Under the pieces are notes generated by a model. That model did not search any database and was not told the origin of the DNA. It worked only from the letters and a program-made list of their open reading frames with translations. The position numbers and the translations under genes are program-made. 64,000 nt of DNA, from NCBI RefSeq assembly GCF_040675535.1, contig NZ_JBFAPC010000001.1:21172-85171 (forward strand), read 5' to 3'. The stretch is from Patulibacter sp040675535 (GTDB taxonomy: Bacteria > Actinomycetota > Thermoleophilia > Solirubrobacterales > Solirubrobacteraceae). Below are positions 8,154-17,229 of the stretch, one piece after another. Within the stretch, counting starts at the first letter, position 1. Each line of letters opens with the position of its first letter.

Positions 8154-10046
8154 TCACCGCGTGGACACGCTGTCGCCGCTGCTGCTGCCGCCGCCGTCCA
8201 CCGGGACGACCTCGGTCAGCGGCTTGCCGACGCGGGTGACGCGCAGGTCGATCTTCGTCGGCCAGCGCTTGCGGTCGAGCTTCAGGCGCAGGGTGTGGGC
8301 GCCGGTGCTCAGCGTGGTGCGCTTCGTCTGGGCGACGACGCGCAGCACGGTCTTCGTCCGCTTCTTGGTCTTGCCCTTCGCCTTGACCGTCACCTTGGTC
8401 GTGCGCAGCGCCCGCAGCTGGACCTTCGCGCGGCCACGGAGCACGATCCGGATCGTGAGCGTGTTGCCCTTGACGACGCGCGCCTTGCCCGTCGACTTCA
8501 GCGGGGAGAGGACGCGGGTCGTGGTCGTCGGGGTCGGCGTGGCGGCCAGCGTGGGCGGGACGACCGGCGGCGCCTGGTTGGCCAGCGAGTCGTCGACCGG
8601 GATCGCGTCGGGCGGGACGAACGGCGTGCCGCCGTCGGACGGGCGGAACGAGATGACGGACGCGAACGCCGGATCGGTGTCCTGGGCGCGCGTCGTGCCG
8701 TCGGTCAGGTGGAAGAGCCAGCCGGCGTCGGTGGCCGCCCAGCAGTCGTCGACCGCCGGGCAGGCGATCGGGCCGGCGTTGCCGCGTCCGCCGACGTCCT
8801 GGTCGGGGCCCAGCCGCACGGGTGCGCCCGCCGTGCCGTCCGCGGCGATCCGTGCCACGCGGGCTCCGTCGTCCCCGTCGGGGTCGTAGGACACCCAGGC
8901 GGCGGGCTGGCCCGGGACGGCGGCGATCGCCGACGGGGTCGCGTCGACCGGGATCGCCGCCGGGGGGATCTCGACCTGGCGCCACTCGCCGCCGGCGTAC
9001 CGCAGGGCGAGCGGATGGCCCGTGGCCTTCCCCGCCGGGACGAACGAGCCCGACGCGAGCGGGCCGGTCACGGCCCAGAGCTGCGGGGACGCCGGACGGG
9101 ACGCCGGATCGATCGTGCCGCCGTCGCTCGAGAGCTGCAGGCCCGTCATCGTGACCGGCGAGACCGGGCGGCCGGACGCCGCGTCCGTGCCCCAGTTCGG
9201 CAGCGGCGGGCAGATCACGCCGGTGCAGCCGGCGTCGTCCAGCGGCGCGTCGGTGATCCGCACGCCGCCGGCGTCGTTGCGCAGATCGTGGAGGACGGCC
9301 GGATGGTCGGGGTCCTCGGCGGGATCGACCGCGTCGTTGCGGCCGAGCGTGACGGACTCGACCGTCCGGCCGCCGATCGTGACCATCGACGCGACGCGGT
9401 GCGGGTGCAGGCCGCCCACGCGGGAGAGCGTCGAGCCGTCCCAGTGCAGGTGGAACGGGAGGCTGCTCCCCCGGGCCGACAGCCCGCCGAACCAGCAGTC
9501 CGACGGACCGCTGCACGTTGCGCTGTTCATCGGCGAGTACGACGTCGGCTGGCCGACCGGGAGCGCGTAGGAGGCCACGACCTGGCCGTCCTTGAAGTGG
9601 CACAGAGAGACGTTCCTGGAGTCCGCGCCGCCGCCGACGATCTGGCCCGGGCGCTGGTCGGCGATCGTCCAGAACTCGTCGGGTCCGGCCCACGCGACGC
9701 GGCCCTGGCCCTGCACGCCGGAGTCGCTGATCTCGGGGCTGCCGCCGCAGACCGTGGAGAGCTGCCGCCAGCTGCGTCCGTCGTAGGTGTAGAGCCCCTG
9801 CGGGACGACGCCGTTTCCGGCGGTCATCAGGACGCCGCGGTTCGGCGACCAGAAGCTGATGTCGGTCACGGGGCCGAGCGCGACGCCGTAGGGCGCGGGG
9901 GAGGCACCGTCGGGCAGGGCGGGGGCGTCGGCCGGAGCGAACCGCCAGGTGGCGTCGGCGTGCGCGCTCGGGGCGGCGACCGTCGTGGCGACGGCGAGCG
10001 TCGCGAGGCCCGCGAGCAGCGAGGCCGCGCGGCGCAGGGTGATCAT
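8154..10046 (-). CDS. Exported propeller-like protein with Lys-rich C-terminal strand domain
   Basis: A 630-residue protein. Its ATG overlaps the previous stop as ATGA and has GGGAG upstream. A signal peptide (ITLRRAASLLAGLATLAVATT) ends ...SAHA. The body has repeated Trp/Gly/Asp motifs (ITDISFWSPNRGVLMTAGN, DDCWAATDAGWLFHL) typical of beta-propeller or BNR-like surface proteins and paired cysteines. After a Pro/Thr linker comes a basic strand-rich end (KSTGKARVVKGNTLTIRI). Third gene of a three-gene exported operon running from 14307. Function unknown. A frameshifted protein-like tail follows its stop (see findings). Confidence 0.7.
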   Translation of the reverse strand: MITLRRAASLLAGLATLAVATTVAAPSAHADATWRFAPADAPALPDGASPAPYGVALGPVTDISFWSPNRGVLMTAGNGVVPQGLYTYDGRSWRQLSTVCGGSPEISDSGVQGQGRVAWAGPDEFWTIADQRPGQIVGGGADSRNVSLCHFKDGQVVASYALPVGQPTSYSPMNSATCSGPSDCWFGGLSARGSSLPFHLHWDGSTLSRVGGLHPHRVASMVTIGGRTVESVTLGRNDAVDPAEDPDHPAVLHDLRNDAGGVRITDAPLDDAGCTGVICPPLPNWGTDAASGRPVSPVTMTGLQLSSDGGTIDPASRPASPQLWAVTGPLASGSFVPAGKATGHPLALRYAGGEWRQVEIPPAAIPVDATPSAIAAVPGQPAAWVSYDPDGDDGARVARIAADGTAGAPVRLGPDQDVGGRGNAGPIACPAVDDCWAATDAGWLFHLTDGTTRAQDTDPAFASVISFRPSDGGTPFVPPDAIPVDDSLANQAPPVVPPTLAATPTPTTTTRVLSPLKSTGKARVVKGNTLTIRIVLRGRAKVQLRALRTTKVTVKAKGKTKKRTKTVLRVVAQTKRTTLSTGAHTLRLKLDRKRWPTKIDLRVTRVGKPLTEVVPVDGGGSSSGDSVSTR

Positions 10047-12259
10047 CGGGTGCTCCCGGATCGGTCGGTGGTCGTGCCGGGGGTCGACAGGATCGCGGCG
10101 GACTTCGTGGTGGCGGACCGCCGCAGGCGCTCGCGGCGCTTCTTGGCGGCCGTCTTCTTCCTGGCGGCCGCCCGCTTCTTGGCCGCGGCCTTCTTGGCGG
10201 CGGCCTTCTTCGCCGCCGCCTTCTTCTGCGCGGCGGTCAGCGTGACGCGGAAGCGGGCGGCGACGTCCGTGCGCAGCGTCGGCTTGCCGGCGCTCGTGAA
10301 CGTCACGCCGACCGTGGTGTCGAGGCCGTGCTTGGTGCGCACGAGCGGGCGGTAGGCCTTCGCCACCGTCAGGCGCAGGGTGGTGCGGCCGGGGCGCTTG
10401 GCGGTCGCCTTCGCGCTCGTCAGGGACTTGGTGACCACCGTGCGCTTGCGGCGCTTGACGACGGTGACCCGCCCGCGGGCGGTGACGGTGAGCCGGCCGG
10501 CGTCGGGCACCGTCACGTCGACGGTCAGCCGGCCGTCCGCGCGCCGGTGGGTGCTGAGGCCCAGCCGGCGGGTCGCGACCGCGACGGCGGCGGGGCCGGG
10601 CGGGGCCGTCACGGACTGCACGCCGGGCACCGCGGGCACGCGGCGCTCGTCGAGCGTGAAGACCCCGGTCGCCCCGACGCTGTTGGCGCCGAAGACGAGG
10701 TTCGTGGCCCCGGAGGTGAACGCGATGCGCGCGCCGTCGCCGCTGAGCGCGGGGGAGAGCGTGCCGCGATTTCCCGGTGCGCCGTCGTAGCCGATGCTGG
10801 CGAGCGACAGCGTGCCGGCACCGAGGTCGGCGACGTAGAGCTGTTGGATCTCGGCGGTCGCTCCGAGTGACGGGGTGATGAGTGCGGGAGGGCTGAACGG
10901 GAACGCGGTGCGGGTCGTCACGAAGGCCAGGTGCCGGGCGTCGGCGGAGAACGCCAGGTCGGTGATCTGTCCGGAACGGGAGAAGTCCTCGAAATCCGTG
11001 CTGGCCCACCGGGTGACCGGGCGGGTCGCTTGCCGGCGCGTGAGTCCGGGACTCATGTCGACGACGTAGACGTCGGGGGGCTCGTCGCTGAAGTACGAGA
11101 CGTTCGCGAGCGACGCCTTCTTCTCGTCGGTCGCCGCCTCGACGAGCAGCGCGACCGTCCGCCCGTCGGCACTGAGCGCGGGCACCATCCCCGGCAGCCG
11201 CGGCGCGAGGCCCCAGGTGCCGAGGCCGAATACCCCACCGTTCCCCTGGTTCGAGTTTCCTTCTTTGTCGAACAGCGTGTCGAAGGGCCCCACGCAGCCG
11301 CAGGCAGGGTCGTCGCCGCCGACGATCCGCCGCGTCGCCGCGCCGGGGCCATCCGCGACACGGCGCCACAGCGGCTCGAGGTAGCGACCGAGCCGCTGCC
11401 CTGTGTCCGCCATCCCCCCCGGCACGACCGGCGCCTGCGCCGCGATGTCGGTGCCCATCCACGCCACCGTCGTGCCGTCCGCGCTGATCGCGGCGGAGCT
11501 CCGCTCGGCGATCGTCGCGTCGTCACCGGCGACCGTCGGCACGAACGCGCCGCCGTCGGCGACGGGGACCGGCGCCGCGCCGAGCGACTCGCGGGTCTGG
11601 GTGACGAGCGTGGTGCTGCGGGCGTCGAGGTCGCGCAGCGCCACCTGGGCTGCGGGCGTGACCGGGTCGCCGGCCGCGGGCGCGGTCAGGTCGGACGCGC
11701 CGAGGACGGTGAACGCCACACGGCGGCCGTCGGCGCTGAGCGCCACCCGTCCGGCCGCCGCCGAGCCACCGGACGTGCAGGTGCCGCCCGTCCCCGCGTC
11801 GTAGCTGAGGCCGGTGGCGCCGCCGTCGCGGGCGGACGCGAGCGCGAACGCGTCCGCAGCGTCGGCCGGGCGCGACAGGTCGCGCACGTAGACGTCGCGG
11901 CAGCCGTCGCCGCTGTCGTTGGCGGGGTCCAGCGCCGCGGTCGTCGTGAAGGCCACGTAGCGGCCGTCGCCGGAGACGGACGGGGTCGCAGCGTCGCCGC
12001 CCGCGACGAGGTCGAGGGCGCCGGTCACGAGGTCCCGCCGGTAGACGCCGGAGACGCCGGCGACGGAGCCCGTGAAGACGACGTACCGACCGTCGCCGGA
12101 GACCGCGGGCTGCCGGGCCACGTCGGACTCGAGCGTCGCGTTGCCGGACACGAGCCGGGGCACGTCGAACGCCGCGTGCGCGGCGGTGGGCAGCGCGAGG
12201 CCGGCCACGACCACGAGGGCCGCCACGGCGGGGCGGGCGGTCGACCTGCGGGGGCTCAT
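10043..12259 (-). CDS. Exported TolB/PD40-like beta-propeller protein with histone-H1-like Lys/Ala tail
   Basis: A 738-residue protein whose ATG overlaps the upstream stop (ATGA). Residues 1-30 form a signal peptide (AALVVVAGLALPTAAHA). Repeats such as VSGDGRYVVFTGS, LSADGRRVAFTV and FSADARHLAFVTT are the SxDGxxxAF pattern of TolB/PD40 propeller blades. From about residue 600 there is a strand domain (RLTVDVTVPDAGRLTV). Near the C-terminus a run of KKAAAK repeats (about 10135-10225) is strongly basic, unusual for an exported protein and possibly a binder of nucleic acid, polyphosphate or wall polymers. Middle gene of the operon. Confidence 0.8.
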   Translation of the reverse strand: MSPRRSTARPAVAALVVVAGLALPTAAHAAFDVPRLVSGNATLESDVARQPAVSGDGRYVVFTGSVAGVSGVYRRDLVTGALDLVAGGDAATPSVSGDGRYVAFTTTAALDPANDSGDGCRDVYVRDLSRPADAADAFALASARDGGATGLSYDAGTGGTCTSGGSAAAGRVALSADGRRVAFTVLGASDLTAPAAGDPVTPAAQVALRDLDARSTTLVTQTRESLGAAPVPVADGGAFVPTVAGDDATIAERSSAAISADGTTVAWMGTDIAAQAPVVPGGMADTGQRLGRYLEPLWRRVADGPGAATRRIVGGDDPACGCVGPFDTLFDKEGNSNQGNGGVFGLGTWGLAPRLPGMVPALSADGRTVALLVEAATDEKKASLANVSYFSDEPPDVYVVDMSPGLTRRQATRPVTRWASTDFEDFSRSGQITDLAFSADARHLAFVTTRTAFPFSPPALITPSLGATAEIQQLYVADLGAGTLSLASIGYDGAPGNRGTLSPALSGDGARIAFTSGATNLVFGANSVGATGVFTLDERRVPAVPGVQSVTAPPGPAAVAVATRRLGLSTHRRADGRLTVDVTVPDAGRLTVTARGRVTVVKRRKRTVVTKSLTSAKATAKRPGRTTLRLTVAKAYRPLVRTKHGLDTTVGVTFTSAGKPTLRTDVAARFRVTLTAAQKKAAAKKAAAKKAAAKKRAAARKKTAAKKRRERLRRSATTKSAAILSTPGTTTDRSGSTR

Positions 12260-14307
12260 CGGATGGTCACCTTCGTGCGTCGGTTGATGAGGTTGCCGGC
12301 CTCGTCCCGCACGCGGGCCGTGACCCGGTAGCGCCCCGGCTTCTTGTACCGGTGGACGATCGACGTGCGCTTGCGGACCTCGGCGGTGCCGTCGCCGAAC
12401 GACACCCGGGTGGAATCGCGGGTGACCCCGGAGAACCTGTCCGCGATCCGCACCCGCAGGCGACGGCCGGACGCGCGCGTGGCGGTGAGTGTCGGCGCGT
12501 TGGTGTCGACCTGCAGCTCGGCCGGCGCGCTCGCCGTCTGCTGGCCGTTGCGGTCGACCGCGATCACCTGGACCTGGTGGACGCCGTCGCCGAGTCCGCG
12601 GTACGGCAGCCGCGCGCTCGTGCGGTACTGGCGGGTGAGGACCTTCGTGCCGTCGACCGCCAGGTCGTAGTACACGCCGAGGCCGGCCTTCGGCGCGGCG
12701 TCCCACGCGAGCCGCGCGCGGTTGCGGCGCACCCAGTCCGGCGCGGTCTCGGGCTTGAACGCCGAGAACGCGCCGGGCGGCGAGTCGGCGAGGCTCCCCA
12801 TGATCCGGGGGCCGTCGGTCGGGCCCTGCAGCGCCGCGATCAGGCCGTCGCCGAGCGGGGAGGAGCCCACCCGGACGTCGGTGACCGGGCCGCTGATCGG
12901 CGACGACAGCGTCGCCTGCTGCCACGCGCCGCCCGGGAAGACCTGGCGGACGGCGGTGACGGGACGGCCGGCGTCGTCGACGGACGGCCAGGCCGTCACG
13001 CCGCCCCCGTCGGGGTTGATGCTCTGGGGCACCTGCCGGCCCGTCGACGCACCCAGGGCGGCGGGCGGGCCGATCGGACCGGTGTCGGCGCCGCCGACCG
13101 TGCGCGCCTGGCCGCCGAGGACGTACGTCACCCGGTAGCCGCCGGTCGCGTCGATCGCGACGTCGGGCACGCCGAGGCCGGCCCCGCCCTCGATCGGCGA
13201 CGGGGCTGCGAAGGCCGTGCCGCTCTGGTCGCTGGACGGCAGGCCCGCGCGCAGCACGTACGGGGTGCCCAGCGGTGAGCCCGTGCCCCCGGCCAGCCGG
13301 TAGGCGACCTGCGCGCCGTCGATGCGGTTGATCGCCACCGCCGGAGCGTCGGCGTCGACGGTCACGGGCTTGCCGTCGAGGGTGTCGCCGCTGACGGGGA
13401 GGACGACGCCCGGCGAGCGGTTGAAGAGGCGGCGGGACCAGATCCGCGCCACGCCGTCGATGCCGGGCTCCTGCCAGGTGACGATGCCGCCGTTCGTGGC
13501 GTCGGCGGCGACGGCCGGGGCGTTCTCCGCCGTCGGCTTGCGCATCGTGATGCTGCCGCCCTTGACCCGGTTGACCGTGCCCACCGACGACCACGTCAGG
13601 CCGTTGAAGCGGGCGACCCGGACGTCGACCAGCTGGTCGCCGGGACGCATCGGGCGTGCGACGTTGATGCCCGAGAGCAGGAGGTCGTTCGTGACGACCC
13701 GGTAGGCGACGTACGCGTTGCCGTTGTCGGACATCGCCAGCGACGGGAAGGCGGCGGTGCCGTCGCCGATGTCGTTCCCGTCGACCTCGATCGTCGGCCC
13801 GAAGCCCGTCGCGCCCTCGCCCAGGAACGACGAGACGAGGTTGTACCGGACCTCCGTCCCGACCGTGCGGACCGGCGTCGCCCAGACCACCAGGAGGCGG
13901 CCACCCTCGGCGGCGGCGATCGTGGGCATCGTCGCGGTGAACGGGCGGTCGACGTCCACGCGCTGGGGCTCGGCCCAGTGGTCGCGCAGGAACCGCGACA
14001 CGAACACGTGGGGCACGCCGTCGACGAGCTTGCGGAAGACGACACCGCCGGTGCCGTCGCCGGCCATCGCCACGCCGTCCACCGAGAGGATCGACGTGTC
14101 CGGCCCCGCGATCGTCGTCGCCGGCTGGATCACCGCGCCGCTGGGGGCGGGGGCCACGAGGCCGCCGACGCCCGCGAGCGCCAGGGTCCCCAGGAGCGCG
14201 GCGCGCCGGACGCGGGCCGTCCGCGGGAGCTCGGGCCCGCGAGGCGCTAGTTGGGCGTGGCGTGCTGCGCGTGAACGGCGGGGTGAGGACAACGGGGATG
14301 AGGGCAT
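12256..14307 (-). CDS. Exported propeller-like protein with Ig/PKD-like C-terminal domains
   Basis: A 683-residue protein, first gene of the operon. The basic N-terminus is followed by a hydrophobic segment (AALLGTLALAGVGGLVAP), so it is exported. Repeated blocks (VAMAGDGTGGVVFRKLVDG, LAMSDNGNAYVAYRVV, AADATNGGIVTWQEPG) suggest a propeller. The end resembles bacterial Ig-like/PKD modules (VSFGDGTAEVRKRTSIVHRY, then PGRYRVTARVRDEAGN). Transcribed divergently from ftsH, sharing a 255-nt region that carries PHO-box-like repeats. No enzyme motif seen. Confidence 0.75.
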   Translation of the reverse strand: MPSSPLSSPRRSRAARHAQLAPRGPELPRTARVRRAALLGTLALAGVGGLVAPAPSGAVIQPATTIAGPDTSILSVDGVAMAGDGTGGVVFRKLVDGVPHVFVSRFLRDHWAEPQRVDVDRPFTATMPTIAAAEGGRLLVVWATPVRTVGTEVRYNLVSSFLGEGATGFGPTIEVDGNDIGDGTAAFPSLAMSDNGNAYVAYRVVTNDLLLSGINVARPMRPGDQLVDVRVARFNGLTWSSVGTVNRVKGGSITMRKPTAENAPAVAADATNGGIVTWQEPGIDGVARIWSRRLFNRSPGVVLPVSGDTLDGKPVTVDADAPAVAINRIDGAQVAYRLAGGTGSPLGTPYVLRAGLPSSDQSGTAFAAPSPIEGGAGLGVPDVAIDATGGYRVTYVLGGQARTVGGADTGPIGPPAALGASTGRQVPQSINPDGGGVTAWPSVDDAGRPVTAVRQVFPGGAWQQATLSSPISGPVTDVRVGSSPLGDGLIAALQGPTDGPRIMGSLADSPPGAFSAFKPETAPDWVRRNRARLAWDAAPKAGLGVYYDLAVDGTKVLTRQYRTSARLPYRGLGDGVHQVQVIAVDRNGQQTASAPAELQVDTNAPTLTATRASGRRLRVRIADRFSGVTRDSTRVSFGDGTAEVRKRTSIVHRYKKPGRYRVTARVRDEAGNLINRRTKVTIR

Positions 14308-14429
14308 CGGGGCTGGACGGGCGGCGCTCCCGGCCAGCGGCGCGGGGCGGCCTCGGAGTCCGGGCGAATGGGCGCCGGACGACAGGGGACCGCTGGAGCC
14401 TAGGTCCTCGCCGGAGTGTCTACCAAGCT

Positions 14430-14504
14430 GTTCACGACACGGTCACAGCAACAGCCGACTGTTCACGAGGCGTTCGGCGGATGTTCTCGCCATGTTTACA
14501 CCGG
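14430..14504 (+). promoter_or_regulatory. Tandem 11-nt GTTC repeats resembling PHO boxes
   Basis: Consecutive 11-mers read GTTCACGACAC, GGTCACAGCAA, a 9-nt gap, then GTTCACGAGGC, GTTCGGCGGAT, GTTCTCGCCAT, GTTTACACCGG. Actinobacterial PhoP binds tandem 11-nt direct repeats with a GTTCA-like start. The array ends 58 nt before the ftsH start and about 120 nt from the divergent gene start. Regulation by phosphate is inferred. Confidence 0.65.
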
Positions 14505-14562
14505 GGGTGGGGTCGCACGTCACGGTGGGAGCCTTGCCGTCCCGAGACACAAGGACCCGTCA

Positions 14563-16551
14563 GTGAGCAATCCCCGCCTAGCCAGCTCCAAGCGCAACAC
14601 GAGCCCGACGCTCGATTGGCTGCGCGGTGCCGGCTCCGCCGTCCTGAAGATGCTGACGAAGGACCTGCTGCGCACGTTCCTGCTGGTGGCCTCGATCACC
14701 CTGGCGGTGCTGTTCTTCACCCTGCTGGGCTCGCTCAAGCCCGAGGGCGAGGGGGAGCCGATCTCGCTGACGCGCGTGGTCGACGCAGCGAGCGCCAAGC
14801 AGGTCTCGCGAGCGACGCTGTACGACCACGATCACCAGGTCGTGATCGTCAACCGCGAGGGTCGCCAGTACGTCGCGGACTACCCGTCCTCGGACGCCGC
14901 CACCCAGCAGCTGCTCCAGTCGCTGCAGGCCAGCGACGCCCAGGTCACCATCGAACCGCAGTCCTCGAAGGGCTCGCGGACGACGGTCGTGCAGTTCCTG
15001 CTCCCGATCCTGCTGCTGGTCTGCCTCTTCGCGCTGTTCACGCGCCTCGGGCAGGGCGACGGCTCGGGCGGCATCGCCGGGTTCTCGGCGTTCCGGGGCA
15101 AGGGCAAGAAGAAGAAGGCCGGCTCCCAGATCACGTTCGACTCCGTTGCCGGCGCCGGCGACGCGCTCGCCGAGCTGCGCGAGATCCGCGACTTCCTCGA
15201 CGACCCGTCCAAGTACCTGGCGATGGGCGCCGCGGCGCCGAAGGGCGTCCTGCTCGTCGGGCCTCCGGGCACCGGCAAGACGCTGCTCGCCCGCGCGACG
15301 GCCGGCGAGGCCGACGCGGCGTTCTTCACGGCCTCCGGCGCCGAGTTCGTCGAGTCCCTCGTCGGCGTCGGCGCCGCCCGCGTCCGCGATCTCTTCGCCA
15401 AGGCGCGCAAGGCCGCGCCGTCGATCATCTTCATCGACGAGATCGACGCCGCCGGCCGCAAGCGCGGAGCCGGCGTCGGCCAGGGCAACGACGAGCGCGA
15501 GCAGACGCTGAACCAGATGCTCGTCGAGATGGACGGCTTCGGCGGCGACGCCGGCGTCGTGGTGATGGGCGCCACGAACCGCCCCGACATCCTCGACCCC
15601 GCCCTGCTGCGCCCGGGCCGGTTCGACCGCCAGGTCGTCATCGACGTCCCCGACGTCCACGGCCGGCTCGAGATCCTGGAACTGCACGCCCGCGGCCGCC
15701 AGTTCGACATGGACGTCGACCTCAACCAGATCGCCAGCCTGTGCCCGGGCTTCTCCGGCGCCGAGCTCGCGAACCTCGTCAACGAGGCGGCGCTGCTGAC
15801 GGTCCGCGAAGGTCGCCAGACCATCGACCAGGCGACGCTCGAGGAGGCCATCGACCGCGTCGTCGCGGGACCCGCCAAGCGGCACGTGCTGACGCCGGAC
15901 GAGCAGTGGACGATCGCCGTCCACGAGGCCGGTCACGCGATCGCCACGCGGGCGATCGGCCAGACGGTCGCCGCGCAGAAGCTGTCGATCGTCGCGCGCG
16001 GACGTCAGCTCGGAACCGCCGCGTCGATGCTGACCGACAAGGACGCCGTGATGCACGGACGCTCCGACCTCGAGCGCCAGCTCGTCGCGATCCTCGCCGG
16101 CGTCGCCTCGGAGATCATCGAGTTCGGCGAGGAGTCCACCGGCGGCACGGACGACCTGCACGCCGCGACGAAGCTCGCCCGCTCGATGGTCACGAGCTTC
16201 GGCATGTCGCCGCGCCTGGGGCACGTGACGATCGGCGAGCCCGCCGGCGAGATCTTCCTCGGCGCAGCCCTGCAGGACCTCGGGTCGATCGGCCCCGAGG
16301 CGCTGAACGTCATCGACAGCGAGGTCGAGCGGATCGTCGGCGAGGCCGAGGCCCGCGCGACCCACGTCCTCCGGGCCAACTGGGCCACGGTCCAGGAGAC
16401 CGCGAGGTCGCTCGTGGAGTACGAGACGCTCTCCGGCCACGCGCTGGAGGCGATTCTGTCCCCGGTCGAGCCGATCGACGTGGCGACCATCGAGCTCCCG
16501 ACGGCCCGGCCCGGCGTCGACCGTCCCGGGTACACCACGGACATCGACTGA
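14563..16551 (+). CDS. ftsH: ATP-dependent zinc metalloprotease FtsH
   Basis: A 662-residue membrane AAA+ protease. The GTG start is chosen for AAGGA about 8 nt upstream. Two membrane helices (about residues 30-55 and 140-160) flank a small extracytoplasmic domain. The AAA module has Walker A GPPGTGKT, Walker B IIFIDEID and the second region of homology ATNRPDILDPALLRPGRFDR. The protease domain has HEAGH for zinc and GGTDDLHAAT, which supplies the third ligand region. It degrades membrane and regulatory proteins. Length is normal. Its PHO-box-like promoter is unusual. Confidence 0.93.
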   Translation: MSNPRLASSKRNTSPTLDWLRGAGSAVLKMLTKDLLRTFLLVASITLAVLFFTLLGSLKPEGEGEPISLTRVVDAASAKQVSRATLYDHDHQVVIVNREGRQYVADYPSSDAATQQLLQSLQASDAQVTIEPQSSKGSRTTVVQFLLPILLLVCLFALFTRLGQGDGSGGIAGFSAFRGKGKKKKAGSQITFDSVAGAGDALAELREIRDFLDDPSKYLAMGAAAPKGVLLVGPPGTGKTLLARATAGEADAAFFTASGAEFVESLVGVGAARVRDLFAKARKAAPSIIFIDEIDAAGRKRGAGVGQGNDEREQTLNQMLVEMDGFGGDAGVVVMGATNRPDILDPALLRPGRFDRQVVIDVPDVHGRLEILELHARGRQFDMDVDLNQIASLCPGFSGAELANLVNEAALLTVREGRQTIDQATLEEAIDRVVAGPAKRHVLTPDEQWTIAVHEAGHAIATRAIGQTVAAQKLSIVARGRQLGTAASMLTDKDAVMHGRSDLERQLVAILAGVASEIIEFGEESTGGTDDLHAATKLARSMVTSFGMSPRLGHVTIGEPAGEIFLGAALQDLGSIGPEALNVIDSEVERIVGEAEARATHVLRANWATVQETARSLVEYETLSGHALEAILSPVEPIDVATIELPTARPGVDRPGYTTDID

Positions 16552-16854
16552 CCCGAAAAGGGCCCATCCCTGTAGGGGGTGGAGTCGTGGTGGTCGATGA
16601 CCAAGGAGGTCGTCTTTCGGTCCCGAGAGACAGGCTGGGTGCCTGACCGAGGGACCGGAGGGCGAGATCCGCCGGTCAGCGGCCGCCACGGACCGCGCCC
16701 TACCGGGATAGGTCCTGAGGGCTTCTCGCCTGCCGCCGCGCGCGGCTGCGTCTTCCGGTGCCGCGGACGTGGACGTTGCAACCGGAACGACGATCCGCGG
16801 CGGTTCTCCTGCCGGCCTCACCGGTCACCGCGGGCTGAGGAACCGCGCTGCTCG
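16552..16854 (+). other. 303-nt convergent gap with paired hairpins
   Basis: Between ftsH and the convergent coiled-coil gene. A weak terminator-like inverted repeat (CCATCCC/GGGGGTGG, 16564-16582) follows ftsH. A compound hairpin lies at 16618-16657. No gene is supported. Confidence 0.4.
16618..16657 (+). other. Two-stem hairpin, possible structured RNA or terminator
   Basis: The outer stem CGGTCCC/GGGACCG (16618-16624 with 16651-16657) encloses an asymmetric internal loop and a perfect inner stem CAGGC/GCCTG (16631-16635 with 16641-16645) with a TGGGT loop. It could be a bidirectional terminator between convergent genes or a small RNA; no known class recognised. Confidence 0.35.
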
Positions 16855-17229
16855 TCAGGCGGGCCGGGGGCCGTCGAGGCGGTCCAGGGCGCGGACGACC
16901 GCCTGGGTGAGCATCTCGCTGCGATCGCTCTGGCGGCGCAGCTCGTCGTTCTGCCGCCGCAGTTCCTCGGTCTGGAGGTCGCTCGTGTGACGAAGGGCCA
17001 GCAGTTCCTCGCGGTGGAGGGCGGACTCTCTGCGGAAGTCCTCGCGCTGGATGGCGATCCCGTCTGTCCGTCGGGCGATCCCGTCCGTCTGTCGAGCGAT
17101 CCCGTCTGTCTGTCGAGCGATCCCGTCTGTCTGTCGGGCGATCTCGTCCGTCTGTCGGGCGAGGGTGGTGGTGAAGGTCTCCAGCCGGTGGTCGGCGCGC
17201 TCGAGGAAGGTGCGGAGCTCCGGGTCCAT
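16855..17229 (-). CDS. Short coiled-coil protein with heptad repeat IARQTDG
   Basis: A 124-residue soluble protein. Residues 24-58 repeat the seven-residue unit IARQTDG/IARRTDG five times, followed by more Gln/Glu/Arg-rich helix (ELRRQNDELRRQSDR). Heptads with Ile and Thr/Gln in fixed positions indicate a long coiled coil. The DNA has matching 21-bp tandem repeats. No membrane segment. Function unknown; possibly a structural or tethering protein. Confidence 0.65.
   Translation of the reverse strand: MDPELRTFLERADHRLETFTTTLARQTDEIARQTDGIARQTDGIARQTDGIARRTDGIAIQREDFRRESALHREELLALRHTSDLQTEELRRQNDELRRQSDRSEMLTQAVVRALDRLDGPRPA
17054..17158 (+). repeat. Five 21-bp tandem repeats inside the coiled-coil gene
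   Basis: Units begin GCGATCCCGTC and are 21 bp each, differing by one to three bases. They encode the heptads on the minus strand, so copy-number change would lengthen the coil in whole heptads without frameshift. Confidence 0.85.

Noticed and set aside
8148..10355. Plus-strand frame with K/A-like tail opposite the propeller operon
   Set aside because: Antisense to two coupled exported-protein genes and lacks motifs.
14578..16821. Long minus-strand open frame opposite ftsH
   Set aside because: Overlaps the clear FtsH frame and has no recognisable motifs.
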